Assembly: GCF_009498035.1 (NCBI RefSeq)
Contig: NZ_CP034550.1
Span: forward strand, 6,820,001-6,884,000
Reading direction: 5' to 3'
Source of the DNA: Saccharothrix syringae
GTDB lineage: Bacteria > Actinomycetota > Actinomycetes > Mycobacteriales > Pseudonocardiaceae
DNA: 64,000 nucleotides
Part shown: in pieces, positions 50,414-60,100 of the stretch
Layout: every line of letters starts with the position of its first letter
Position numbering within the stretch: position 1 is the stretch's first letter
Notes under the pieces: generated by a model
What the model was told of the DNA's origin: nothing
What the model saw: the letters and a program-made list of their open reading frames with translations, nothing else
Database searches by the model: none
Position numbers and translations under genes: made by a program

Positions 50414-50950
50414 GTGAAACGACTCTTATCCGCCCTGACGGTCCTGGTCTCCCTCTGCGCGGGCGCCCTCGCCGGCGCCGCGCCCGCCACCGCCGGCGTC
50501 CTCGACGTCACCTGCACCCCGCCCAGCAGCAACCTCAACAGCTACACCCCGCCGCTGACCGGCACGACCCGGACCGTCACCGTGTCCACCACCGCGCTCT
50601 ACGGCCCGTGCACCTCGCTCTCCCAGCCGGCCATCACGTCGGGTTCCCGGACCGCCTCCTTCACGATCACCGCGAGCTGCCTGGACCTCCTCGACCCGGG
50701 TACCGTGACCTACACGATCACCTGGAACACCGGCCAGAGCAGCACCATCACCAGCAGCTACACCAGCGCCGTGGCCGGCGCGGTCCTCACCGTGGTCGCC
50801 ACCGGCACGGTGACCTCGGGCCTGTTCGCCGGGGACAGCGTGGTCACCAACTTCACCGGCCCGGCCACCGACATCACCCTGTGCACGCTGGGCCTGGGCT
50901 CGGTGAGCAGCGTCTACACCCTCGGCACGCTGGAGATCACCTCGGTCTGA
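50414..50950 (+). CDS. Small secreted protein, paralogue of the protein at 13611-14165
   Basis: A 178-residue precursor with a GTG start and a signal peptide ending at PATAG (KRLLSALTVLVSLCAGALAG hydrophobic core). The mature part is Thr/Ser-rich, beta-like and has four cysteines (LDVTC, YGPC, ASCLDL, TLC). The block TASCLDLLDPG, TITWNTGQSSTITS and VTSGLFAGDSVV is shared with the protein encoded at 13611-14165. No catalytic motif and no known family were recognised. It lies directly behind the 22-bp hairpin, so it must have its own short promoter or depend on read-through. Confidence 0.75.
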   Translation: MKRLLSALTVLVSLCAGALAGAAPATAGVLDVTCTPPSSNLNSYTPPLTGTTRTVTVSTTALYGPCTSLSQPAITSGSRTASFTITASCLDLLDPGTVTYTITWNTGQSSTITSSYTSAVAGAVLTVVATGTVTSGLFAGDSVVTNFTGPATDITLCTLGLGSVSSVYTLGTLEITSV

Positions 50951-51033
50951 CCTCCGGCGGGGAGCGGGAGCGCCGGCCGAACCACGGCGCTCGACCACTG
51001 TGGCAGCCCGGCACCGTCGGGACGGGGTGGTTC

Positions 51034-51575
51034 GTGACTTCGCGGGACGAGGACGGCGTCTCGCTGCCGTCGCCCCTCGTGGAACTGGCGGACGAGCGCG
51101 CCGAACGGCACGGCGTTCGGTTGTTCCTGAAGCGCGACGACCTGATCCACGAACCACATCGCGGCCACCGCCGCCGCGGGACGGGTGTACGGGTTCGAGA
51201 CGGTGGGGGTCGTCCGCGGTGAGCGGCGGTTGCCGCTCAACGACGTCCTCGCGTTCGCCGTCGGGTGCGGGATGACGCTGGTCCACCTCGACCGCGCCGC
51301 CCTCGCCGTGCACGGCTGCGCCGAGGTGGTCGCGGAGGTCGAGGAGGACTTCGACGTCATCTGCTGCGCGTGCGGCATCGGCGGCACCCTCGCCGGTATC
51401 GCCGCCGCGGTGGCCGACCACCGGACGGCTGTCGGTTTCTCGGCGTTGAAGGGCGGCGGGTTCCTGTTCGGCGGCTTCGCGAAGCGGAACGCGGAGTTGG
51501 ACGGGTTCGTCTCCGACTTCCGCCAGCGGCACGGCATCGACCTGGAGTGGGTGTACGTCGCCAAGATGCTCGGGC
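51034..51575 (+). pseudogene. ACC deaminase/D-cysteine desulfhydrase family pseudogene
   Basis: Starting at GTG 51034 the sequence reads VSLPSPLVELADERAERHGV and RLFLKRDDLIHE, the N-terminus of a PLP-dependent ACC deaminase-like enzyme. The next family segment (PGNKWRKLK through TFGGAYSN), which contains the PLP-binding Lys, is deleted, and the frame changes. The second frame resumes HIAATAAAGRVYGFETVGVV, lacks another block near 51290, then reads EEDFDVICCACGIGGTLAGI and ends LEWVYVAKML. Loss of the cofactor Lys plus two deletions means it cannot be active. Confidence 0.82.
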
Positions 51576-51802
51576 GGGCTCTTGCCGATCAGGGCGCGGT
51601 CGTGCTGTCGCAGGACGACGCAGTGCTGTCCCGCGAAGTCCTGCCCCCTACCCGTGCTCGGGTAGACGTAACGGCTGTACCAGATTCCCGTGCAACCGTC
51701 TCCCTGATCCACGTCTACCGACAACGCCGCGCCCTGCGCACCGAAGGGCACCTCGTCATCCGCGCACGCGAACACCCAGTACACGGCGTCGACGGGTTCC
51801 AC
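51576..51802 (-). pseudogene. Unassigned gene fragment on the minus strand
   Basis: Next to the deaminase remnant, a minus-strand frame has strong G/C third positions and protein-like sequence: VEPVDAVYWVFACADDEVPF, GAQGAALSVDVDQGDGCTGI, WYSRYVYPSTGRGQDFAGQH. The frame also continues upstream of the GTG at 51802. Beyond about 51580 it runs into antisense of the deaminase remnant. It looks like an internal piece of a lost gene. No family recognised. Confidence 0.35.
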
Positions 51803-51862
51803 TACCGCGCGGACTTCTGACCGGGGACCAGCAGGCGTGGCCGAGGCTGGTCGCGCCCGGTG

Positions 51863-52498
51863 TCAGACCAGCCCGTGCTCGTGGGCGTAGCCGACGGCCT
51901 GGGCGCGGTCGCGGCTGCCGGTCTTGGCGAAGATCCGGTTGACGTGCGTCTTGACCGTGGGTTCGCTGATGAACAAGACCCGGGCGATCTCGCGGTTGGA
52001 CAGGCCGCGCGCCAGGTGGGTGAGCACTTCGGCCTCGCGGGCGGTCAGGCCGTCGGGTGGGGAGTCCGGCTGTTCGACGGCACGGCCGCGGGCGAGGTCC
52101 ACCAGGCGGGCGTGGACGGCGGGGTCGAGCAGGGCCTGCCCCCGTGCGGCGGCGCGCAGGGCGCGGTCGATGTCCTCCCGGCCGGCGTCCTTGGTCAGGT
52201 AGCCCAGGGCGCCGGCGGCGAGGGCGGCGTGGATGGACTCGTCGTCGCTGTAGGTGGTGAGCACCACGACGTGCGTGCCGGGGTGGCTCGCGGTGATCTC
52301 GCGGGTGGCCTCGATGCCGTCCACGCGGGGCATGCGCAGGTCCATCAGCACGACGTCGGGTGCGGTGGCGGCGACGGCGGCCACCGCCTGCTGCCCGTCC
52401 GCGGCGGTGCCGACCACCTCGACGTCGGGCAGGCGCTCGCAGATGGTGACCAGGCCGTCGCGGATCAGCGCCTGGTCGTCGACGATGAGCACCTTCAC
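51863..52498 (-). CDS. LuxR-family response regulator
   Basis: A 211-residue NarL/FixJ regulator. The GTG at 52498 overlaps the kinase stop by 4 bp (GTGA), which decides the start over an in-frame ATG farther upstream. The receiver has Asp7/Asp8, phospho-acceptor Asp53 in VVLMDLRMP and Lys in LTKDAG. The C-terminal helix-turn-helix is GLSNREIARVLFISEPTVKTHVNRI. It completes a membrane protein-kinase-regulator operon. Three TCCACCCGG elements in front of that operon are candidate binding sites for autoregulation. Confidence 0.93.
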   Translation of the reverse strand: MKVLIVDDQALIRDGLVTICERLPDVEVVGTAADGQQAVAAVAATAPDVVLMDLRMPRVDGIEATREITASHPGTHVVVLTTYSDDESIHAALAAGALGYLTKDAGREDIDRALRAAARGQALLDPAVHARLVDLARGRAVEQPDSPPDGLTAREAEVLTHLARGLSNREIARVLFISEPTVKTHVNRIFAKTGSRDRAQAVGYAHEHGLV

Positions 52499-53595
52499 GC
52501 CGGCACCTCCGCCTCGACCCGCCACCCGCCGTCCTCGGGACCGGTGGTGAAGCTACCGCCGAGCAGGTCGACGCGTTCCGCCAACCCGGTCAACCCGTAG
52601 CCGCCGCCGGTGGGTGCCAGGGCGCCCGGCCCGTCCGGGGCGGTGTTGGTGACGCGCACCCGCGCGGTCCGCTCGCCGAAGACCAGGTGGACGGTGACCT
52701 CGCCGCCCGGGGCGTGCTTGCGGGCGTTGGTCAGCGCCTCCTGCGCCACGCGCAGCAGCGCCAGGCCGGCCGCGGGCGGCAGCGGGCGGGCGGTGCCGTC
52801 GACCCGGAGGGCCGCGCCGTCGTCGCGGGTCAGGGCGGCGAGCTGGTCGGCCAGGGCCACCGGTTCGTCGCGCAGCGCCCGCACCGCGCGCCGGGTCTCG
52901 ACCAGGCCCTCCACCACCAGCCGCCGGGTGCGGTCGAGGCCGGCGCGCACGGCGGTCGCCCCCGCGCCGTCCGCCACCAGGGCGTCGACCGCGGTCAGCT
53001 GGACCGACACGGCGGACAGGGTGTGCGCCAGCACGTCGTGGACCTCGCGGGCGATCCGGTTGCGCTCGGCCAGCAGCTCGGCGCGCCCGCGCTCCAGTTC
53101 GGCCCGCTCGCGCGCCCGCGCCAGCTCGGCGGCCTGGTGCTCGCGGGCCCGCCGCTGGCGCCGCACGGTGCCGATGAGCAGCCCGGCCAGGGCACCCGCC
53201 GCCGCACCGGCCGGCGGGGCGAGGGCGTGCCCGGTGACCGCGGCGCAGGCGAGGCCGACGCCGGCGATCCCCGCCGCCACCACCGGGTCCAGCGCGGTGG
53301 CGGCGAACAGCGCGGCCAGGCCGACGACCACGGGTCCCAGCGGCGACAGCACCGCCACCAGGCCGCCGCCCGCGGCCAGCACGCCCAGGGAGAGCACGAC
53401 CGGGATGCGCACCCGTGGGCCCAGCAGCCACCCGGCCCACCCCACGCCGATCGCCACCGTCCCGAGCAGACCGACGCCGCCGAGGTCGGGGCCGGCGGTC
53501 CGCACCACCCCGTAGAGCAGCGCCACGCCACCCACCAGGACCAGCAGCACCCGGAACACCCGATCACCCGTCACCGCACCACCATGCCCGCTCAC
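52495..53595 (-). CDS. Sensor histidine kinase (HisKA_3 type)
   Basis: A 366-residue kinase. The GTG at 53595 overlaps the stop of the upstream membrane gene by 4 bp. Four to six hydrophobic segments fill the first 145 residues; a long Arg/Glu-rich signalling helix leads to the H-box EVHDVLAHTLSAVSVQL. The ATPase domain has QEALTNARKHAPG (N-box) and GGYGLTGLAERVDLLGG (G2 box). It has no separate sensor domain, so it probably senses within the membrane or through the neighbouring membrane protein. It phosphorylates the regulator encoded next. Confidence 0.92.
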   Translation of the reverse strand: MSGHGGAVTGDRVFRVLLVLVGGVALLYGVVRTAGPDLGGVGLLGTVAIGVGWAGWLLGPRVRIPVVLSLGVLAAGGGLVAVLSPLGPVVVGLAALFAATALDPVVAAGIAGVGLACAAVTGHALAPPAGAAAGALAGLLIGTVRRQRRAREHQAAELARARERAELERGRAELLAERNRIAREVHDVLAHTLSAVSVQLTAVDALVADGAGATAVRAGLDRTRRLVVEGLVETRRAVRALRDEPVALADQLAALTRDDGAALRVDGTARPLPPAAGLALLRVAQEALTNARKHAPGGEVTVHLVFGERTARVRVTNTAPDGPGALAPTGGGYGLTGLAERVDLLGGSFTTGPEDGGWRVEAEVPA

Positions 53596-54101
53596 GCGGC
53601 ACCGGCGCGCACCGCGCGACGCACTCCCTGCCCGCGCAGCCACACCACGGCGGTGCGCCCGAACACCTCCGCGAACGCCATGAGCACCAGCGCCGTCACC
53701 CACGCCCGGGCGTCGAGCAGGTGGTCCGCGCTGAACCGGGCGACCGCCACCGCGCCGCCGTGGGTGGCGTAGAACTGGAACACCAGCCGGATGCCCATGC
53801 CCAGCACCCACAGCACCGCCGCCCACGCGGTGGCCCGCGCGAACACCGCGCCGTCGTCCCGCCGGGACACCCGCGTCAGCACCCCGGCCCCGACGCCGAG
53901 ACCCGCGCCGAGCGCGACCGCGAGGGCGATCAGCACCAGGTCGTTGCCCGCCGTGGGGATGCCGTCCAGGTAGTGCGCGCCCGCCCAGGAGACGAGCACC
54001 ACCGGCACCAGCAACCCGCGCGCCGTCAACCGCCTGCCGACCAACTGCAGCACCACCACGCCGATGAGGGCGACGTCCACCAACCAATCGATCCAGGTCA
54101 T
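53592..54101 (-). CDS. Small integral membrane protein (CcdC/DUF1453-like)
   Basis: A 169-residue protein with about five membrane helices, starting MTWIDWLVDVALIGVV at 54101. The start is chosen where the hydrophobic coding signal begins; an upstream GTG would add unlikely residues. It resembles small CcdC/DUF1453-type membrane proteins, though the match is by general pattern only. Its stop overlaps the kinase GTG, so it is co-translated with the two-component pair and may be its accessory sensor or its output. Three TCCACCCGG elements lie 37-80 bases upstream. Confidence 0.75.
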   Translation of the reverse strand: MTWIDWLVDVALIGVVVLQLVGRRLTARGLLVPVVLVSWAGAHYLDGIPTAGNDLVLIALAVALGAGLGVGAGVLTRVSRRDDGAVFARATAWAAVLWVLGMGIRLVFQFYATHGGAVAVARFSADHLLDARAWVTALVLMAFAEVFGRTAVVWLRGQGVRRAVRAGAA

Positions 54102-54137
54102 GGGGGAAAAGCTAGGTCCGCGACCACGGGCCGGGCG

Positions 54138-54185
54138 TCCACCCGGGGGTGGGGTCCGGGTGGATTCGCCCCTCCACCCGGTGGA
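54138..54185. promoter_or_regulatory. Array of three alternating TCCACCCGG elements
   Basis: The 9-mer TCCACCCGG occurs at 54138-54146 (plus), 54156-54164 (minus) and 54173-54181 (plus), with centres 17-18 bp apart; the last also forms TCCAC-CCG-GTGGA. They precede the membrane protein-kinase-regulator operon and look like cooperative response-regulator sites. Confidence 0.6.
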
Positions 54186-54216
54186 CCGATCGCCGAACAG
54201 CGCCATCCCGGTCCGC

Positions 54217-56967
54217 TCACAGGGCCAGCAGCCGCTGTCGCAGTCCGTCCGCCTCGGTGTCGCGGCGCTGCGCCACGCACAGCTCCAGCGCCTCGCCCCA
54301 CAGGGAGCGGGCCTCGTCGGCGTTGCCCAGGTCGGCGTGGACCTGGCCGCACCCGTCCAGGCTGACCACGAGCTCGTGGGTGTAGCCGAGTTCCCGCCAC
54401 AGCGCCGCGGACGCCTCGTAGTACCGGATCCCGTCGGCGTGGTGCCCCCGCTGGTGCGAGACGTAGCCGAGGGTGTCCAGGGTGTTGCCCTCGCCGTTGC
54501 GGTCCCGGTGCAGCCGGCACTGGCTCAGGGCGATCTCGCAGTGCTCGTGCGCCTCGGCGTAGCGCCCCAGCCGGGCCAGGTACCAGCCGACCGTGTTGTG
54601 CGCGTCCGCCTGCCAGGTGGGGTTGTCCAGCCGCTCGACGATGTCCATCGTGCGGGTGGCGTGCTCCAGCGCCGCCGGGAAGTCCCCCAGCTGTTCGCTG
54701 ACGATCGCGAGGTCGCGGTGGATGAGCGCCCGGCCCGCCTCGTCCCCGGCCCGCTCGACCACGGCCAGCGCCTCGACCAGGTGCCGCGAGCACGTGGCGA
54801 AGTCGCCGACGGTCCCGTGGGCGTTGCCCACGTAGCGGTGGACCAGCGCCCGCGTCGCGCTGTCGCCGACCCGGTCGGCGGCCGCCGCGCCGTGCTGCCA
54901 CAGGGCCAGCAGGTCGTGGTGCCTGCCGGTGCGGATGTGGAACGTGTTCACCGCCCAGGCGAGCTGCCACGCGGCGGTGTCCCAGCCGTGGTCGGCGGCG
55001 GTCTGCTGGGCGGCCGCCACGCAGGCGTGCTCGGCGGCGAACCACGTCATCGCGGCCGCGTTGTCGGCCACCGGGTACGGGTGCTCCGGCACGGTCGGGG
55101 CGGTGTCGAGCGGTCGCCGGTGCGGTTCCAGGAAGCGGTCGGCGGTGACCGCGGTGTGCAGGTAGAAGTCGACCAGCCTGCGCAGGGCGGCCGCGCGCTC
55201 CCCGGGCTCGGGCCTGGCGCCCGCGTAGAGCCTGACGAGGTCGTGCATGCGGTAGCGGCCGGCGGAGTGCTGCTGCGCCAAGGACACGCGTTCGAGCACC
55301 CGCAGCACGGCGGCGGCGCGGGGCCTGGTCAGGCCGCACAGCGCGGCCGCCGCGGCCACGCCGATGTCCGGGCCGGGTGCCGCGCCGAGCAGGCCGAACG
55401 CCTCGGCGTGCGGCCGGTCCAGGGCGGCGGTGGACCAGGACAGCACCGCGGACAGGCTGGCGTGCGGGTCGCCGTCGTCCAGGGCGTCGAGCCGCTCGGC
55501 CTCGTCGCGCAGCTCGTCGGCCCACGTGGCCAGCGGGAGGTCCGGGTGCACGGTGGCGCGCGCGGCGACGATGCCCAGCGCGACGGGCAGCCCGGCGCAG
55601 CGGGCGATCAGGTCGCGCACCGCGTCGGGTTCGGCGGTCAGCCGCGCGTCGCCGAGGCGGTGGGCCAGCAGGGCGCGGGCCGCCGCCGGGGAGAGCACGT
55701 CCAGCAGCAGCGCGTGCGCGCTGTGGGCGCCGACCAGGCCGGTCAGCCGGTCCCTGCTGGTGACCAGGACCGTCGCCGCGGCGGTGCCGGGCAGCAGCGG
55801 GACGACCTGCTCGGTGTCGCGGGCGTTGTCCAGCACGACCAGCACCCGCTTGTCCGCCAGCAGGCTGCGGTACCGCGCGGTGAGGGTGTCCAGGCCGGTC
55901 GGCACGGCGTGCGGCGCCACGCCCAGGGCTTCGAGGAACCCCCGGAGCACGGCCTCCGGCGGGGCAGGCTGCCCGCCCGGGTCGAACCCGCGCAGGTTCA
56001 CGAACAGCTGGCCGTCGGGGAACCGGTCGGCGAACCGGTGCGACCAGTGCAGTGCCAGCCACGTCTTGCCGATCCCGCCGGGGCCGCTGATCGCGGTGAG
56101 CACGCCCGCGCCGGCGTGCGCGTCGACGAGTTCGGCGAGTTCGCGGTCCCGGCCGGTGAACGACGCCGGTGCGGCGGGCAGCTGCCGGGGCACCGGGGTC
56201 GCGGGCGCGGCGGGTGCCGGTTCCGGTGCGGCGAGGGCCGGGTCCGCGGTGAGGATCCGCTGGTGCAGCTCGCGCAGCGCGGGACCGGGGTCGACGCCCA
56301 GCTCCTCGGCCAGCGCCGCGCGCAGGGCCTCGTAGCGGTGCAGCGCCTCGTGCCTGCGCCCGCCGCGGACCAGCGCGAGCAGCAGTTGGCCCGCCACGCG
56401 CTCGTCGAGCGGGTGCTCGTCGGCCGCGACCGACAGGGCGGGCAGCAGGGCGTCGTGCCCGCCGAGGGCCAGGCTCGCGTCGTACCGGTCCAGGCGCGCC
56501 GCCAGGTGCTCGTTGTCCAGCACGGCGCGCGTCCCTACGAACCACGGGCTGTCCACGCCGGCGAACGCGGGTCCCGTCCACAGCGACAGCGCCTCGGTGA
56601 GGACCGCGCACCTCGCCGCGGTGTCGTCGGTACCGCCGGCCTGCCCGACCAGGCGGCGGAAGCGGTGCAGGTCGACGGTGTCGGGGTCGGTCTCCAGGGC
56701 GTAACCGCGCGGCCCCCGGGTGATGGCGACGCCCGCGACCCCGTCGAGCGAGGTGCGCAGCCGGGACAGGTAGGTGTAGAGGGCCTGGCGCGGTCGGCGG
56801 GGCGGGTGCTCGCCCCACACGCGGTCGGCCAGGACGTCGAGCGGCACGGCGGTGTTGACGTCGACGAGCAGCGTGGCGAGCACGCCGAGCTGCTGGCGGT
56901 GCGCGATCGCCACCGGCACGCCGTCCACGACGACCTGGATGTCCCCGAGCACGCGGAATCGCAGCAC
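54217..56967 (-). CDS. SARP-family regulator with NB-ARC and TPR domains (AfsR-like)
   Basis: A 916-residue regulator from the GTG at 56967. It has an OmpR-like winged helix at about 1-90 (VLRFRVLGDIQVVVDGVPVA), a bacterial transcriptional activation domain at about 95-245, and an NB-ARC ATPase with Walker A SGPGGIGKTWLALHW, LLADKRVLVVLDNARD (Walker B) and VLVTSRDRLTG. TPR repeats fill roughly 600-900. This is the domain order of Streptomyces AfsR, a regulator of antibiotic synthesis. No secondary-metabolite core genes are in the window, so targets are remote or unusual. It lies between the RHS gene and the two-component operon on the same strand. Confidence 0.93.
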   Translation of the reverse strand: MLRFRVLGDIQVVVDGVPVAIAHRQQLGVLATLLVDVNTAVPLDVLADRVWGEHPPRRPRQALYTYLSRLRTSLDGVAGVAITRGPRGYALETDPDTVDLHRFRRLVGQAGGTDDTAARCAVLTEALSLWTGPAFAGVDSPWFVGTRAVLDNEHLAARLDRYDASLALGGHDALLPALSVAADEHPLDERVAGQLLLALVRGGRRHEALHRYEALRAALAEELGVDPGPALRELHQRILTADPALAAPEPAPAAPATPVPRQLPAAPASFTGRDRELAELVDAHAGAGVLTAISGPGGIGKTWLALHWSHRFADRFPDGQLFVNLRGFDPGGQPAPPEAVLRGFLEALGVAPHAVPTGLDTLTARYRSLLADKRVLVVLDNARDTEQVVPLLPGTAAATVLVTSRDRLTGLVGAHSAHALLLDVLSPAAARALLAHRLGDARLTAEPDAVRDLIARCAGLPVALGIVAARATVHPDLPLATWADELRDEAERLDALDDGDPHASLSAVLSWSTAALDRPHAEAFGLLGAAPGPDIGVAAAAALCGLTRPRAAAVLRVLERVSLAQQHSAGRYRMHDLVRLYAGARPEPGERAAALRRLVDFYLHTAVTADRFLEPHRRPLDTAPTVPEHPYPVADNAAAMTWFAAEHACVAAAQQTAADHGWDTAAWQLAWAVNTFHIRTGRHHDLLALWQHGAAAADRVGDSATRALVHRYVGNAHGTVGDFATCSRHLVEALAVVERAGDEAGRALIHRDLAIVSEQLGDFPAALEHATRTMDIVERLDNPTWQADAHNTVGWYLARLGRYAEAHEHCEIALSQCRLHRDRNGEGNTLDTLGYVSHQRGHHADGIRYYEASAALWRELGYTHELVVSLDGCGQVHADLGNADEARSLWGEALELCVAQRRDTEADGLRQRLLAL

Positions 56968-57120
56968 AACGCCCCCAGCCCGACCGCCCGGACGGCGCCC
57001 CCACCCGTCGCGGTCCCCGATCGACCTCCCCGGCACTCTAACAACACTTCGCGAATTTCCGCCCGATCAATTCGATTGTTCAAGGTCCGGTAATGCGGGA
57101 GAAAAAGCATTTCCACGGCG

Positions 57121-57152
57121 ACCGGCCCGGCAGGGGGCTGCCGGGCCGGTCG
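57121..57152 (-). terminator. 14-bp stem terminator after the RHS gene
   Basis: GACCGGCCCGGCAG and its exact inverted copy enclose a GGGG loop, 27 bp past the RHS stop on the minus strand. A TTTTT run lies 16 bases farther on that strand (57101-57105). Confidence 0.7.
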
Positions 57153-57178
57153 GTTCGCGGGAGGGTCGGGACGACGGA

Positions 57179-60100
57179 TCAGAACATGGCCCTCCCACCC
57201 CCGCTGTTGCGGTGCACCATCCCGTCGTCGGTCTCGTAGAACCCGGACCTCTTGGAGTTCTCGCTGCCCCAGCGGTAGTCGTCACCCGGGTTCGACCGGC
57301 CGGACCCGGAGCTCTTCCTGGACTGCGGGCCGAGGTTCGTCCGGCCGGGCATCTTGTGCTGGTCGATCCGCTCCTTGCGGCTGAAGATGCAGTCGGACGG
57401 GACCGCGAGGCCGGACTTGCAGTACGAGGCGCCCAGCGGCCGGACCGCGTCCGGCGAGTCGCAGCCGATGGTCTGCGACCGGTTGCCGGCGGCGTAGCAG
57501 CCCATGTCGGTGGCCGGTGCCGCCTCCAGCTCCGCCTGCTGCTTCTCCCACTCCTCGCGCTGCTCCTCCTGCTCCACCTGCCGCTGCTCGGGGTAGTGGT
57601 TCTCGAAGGTCATCCACGCGGCCGTGGCCGTGCCCAGGCCGGCGCCGTCGGCGCCCTTGGCGACGCCCTCCACCACCTTGCTCGTGGCCGCCGCCGACTC
57701 GTCGACGATCGACGCGGACTTCAGGGCCTTGTCCACGCCCTTGACCGCGATGCCGAGCGCCTTGCCGTAGATGCCGGTGATGGCCGAGACCCCGTCGAGC
57801 ACGGCCGTCGCGTAGTGGCCGTCCTTGACCGACAGGACGGCGTCGGCGACCGAGCTGACCACGGCCACCGCGCAGAACGCCATCCCGATCGGTCCCGGGA
57901 TCAGCGCGCCGATGCTCGCGAAGGTGGAGATGGCCCCGAACACCCGTCCCCAGAGGCTGCGCCCGGACGGGTCGGCGTAGGTGAGCGGGTTGTTGTCCGC
58001 GTAGGTGTACCCGTTCATCGTCTGCGGGTCGTTCTTGGTCAGCAGCGGGTCCACCGACAGGAACCGGCCCAGCGCCGGGTCGTACTCGCGGGCGCCGAGG
58101 TGCACCAGCCCGGTGGACGGGTCGTCCGTCCCGCCCACGAAGCCGCGCCCGCCGGGGAAGACCGGTGCCGTGCCCCGGGCCTCGCCGAACGGCGTCTGCC
58201 GCCTGCGGGTGACCTGGAGGTCGGTGCTGCCCACCGCGAGCTGCGCGGTGCCCTGGTGGTCGCCCGCCAGCCAGGTCAGGCCGGCCGCGTCGCGCAGCGC
58301 CACGGTCTGGTCGCCGAACTGGTAGTACCGGGTGGCCGACTTCGCGCCGGTCGCCTTGGCGACCCGCAGCTCCTGGCCGTCCAGGTACAGCGTGGTGCCG
58401 GTCGGGTCGCGGCGCAGCAGCCGCTCGCCGTCCGCGTCGTAGGCGAACTCGGTGACGTCGCCGCCCCGGGTGACCCTGGCCAGGTGCCCCTCGGCGTCCC
58501 AGTCCAGCACCTCACCCGGCTTCGCCTTGACGTTGCCGGCCGCGTCGTAGGTCACCGGGCCGGACACGTCCACGCCCGGCCCCCTGGTGGCGACCGCGTT
58601 CACGGCGTGCGCACGCGGCTGCCCGGCCGCCGGGTAGGTGGAGGTCTGGACGGTGTCCCCGCCGGGGGCGTGCTGGGTCCGGGTCAGCCGGTTGCCGCTC
58701 ACGTCGTAGGTGAACGACAGCCAGTACGGCGCGACCCCGCCCAGCCCGGCCACGTCCGGGTCGTCCCCGCACGCGGCCGACGCGGGCGTCCACGCCTCGG
58801 TGAGCCGCTGGAGGTGGTCGTGGCGGAAGCACTGGGTGTCGGCCTGGCCCGGTGCCCGGTCCGAGACCGAGGTGACGTTCCCGGACGGGTCGTAGGTGTA
58901 GTTGACGTCGGACCGCATCGGGCTCGGCACCTCGGCGTCCACGATCGACCGCTGGAGCCTGCGGGTGTCGGGGTCGTAGTAGTGGGACAGCCACACCCGC
59001 TTGCCCCGGTCGCCCAGGGTGGTCCGGGCGATCTCGCCGTACCGGGTGTACTCGGCGCCGGACACGTAGTCGACCGTGCCGCCGTCGCCGCCGGTCATGG
59101 TCAGCGGGTGGCCGAGGTCGTCGTAGGTGTAGGACACCGACTCCGCCGCCAGGCCGGCCGCCCCGGCGAAGCTGCGCCCGGCCACGGAACCGTCCGCCTT
59201 GTACCCGACGTACGTGGTGTACGAACCGGCCAGGCCGGGTTCCCGCGCGGTGGCCGGGACGGTGACCGTGGACCCGGCGATCCCGCCGAGCGGGTCGTAC
59301 GCCTCGACCGCGTCGCGGTAGGCCGCGCCGTCGGCGTACCGGGTGGACGTGGCGGGCAGGCCCTTGCCCAGCGCGGCGGTGTCGTAGGTCCACTCCGCCC
59401 GGAGCGGGCCGGTCGGCGAGTCGAGGCGTTCGGAGGTCTTCCGGTTGAGGCTGTCGTAGCCGAAGACCAGCACGGTGCCCCGGGCGTCCTCGCGGCTCGC
59501 CAGGTTGCCGACCTCGTCGTAGGCCAGGGTCATGACGCCCTTGTCCGGGTCCTCGTCCACGACCTTGCGGCCGTGCAGGTCGTACGTCCGCTTCCACACC
59601 TGCCCGGCCGGGTCGACGATCCGCGCCAGCCGGTCGTCGGGCGTGTACGCGTACGTGGTGGTGTCGTAGGCGCCCTGCGGCCGGGTCCCGTGGTACTGCC
59701 GCAGCTCTACCAGCCGCCCGCGGGCGTCGTAAATCGACGTCCCGGCGTTGCTCCCGGCCGGCGGGGTGACGGTCACCCGGTCGCCGTCGTAGTCGGCGGT
59801 GACCCGCCACAGCTCCCGCACACCGCCCTTGACGACCTCCGCCCGCTGCCGGCCGGCGCCGTCGTAGGTGCTGACGGTCTGGCTGGCGACCTCGGCGTCA
59901 CCGGCGATCCAGATCCGGTCGTCGACCGGGGCGTCGTTGAAGTACGGGTTGGTCGTCCGGGACCGGCGACCCTGCGAGTCGTACGCGGTGTCCGCGATCA
60001 GCCGGCCGCCGTTGGGTGCCGGTGTCTGCTTCTGCCGCAGCCGCAGCAGGCCGTCGTAGATCTCCTTGCTCGTCGTGTAGTTGCCGTTCGGGCCGACGGA

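Noticed and set aside
54217..57036. Secondary-metabolite cluster suggested by the SARP regulator
   Set aside because: No PKS, NRPS, terpene or RiPP core gene is in the window; the FAAL-ACP cassette is 45 kb away.
57037..57178. Immunity gene for the RHS protein
   Set aside because: The gap between the RHS stop and the SARP gene is too short and contains only a terminator and an AT-rich stretch.
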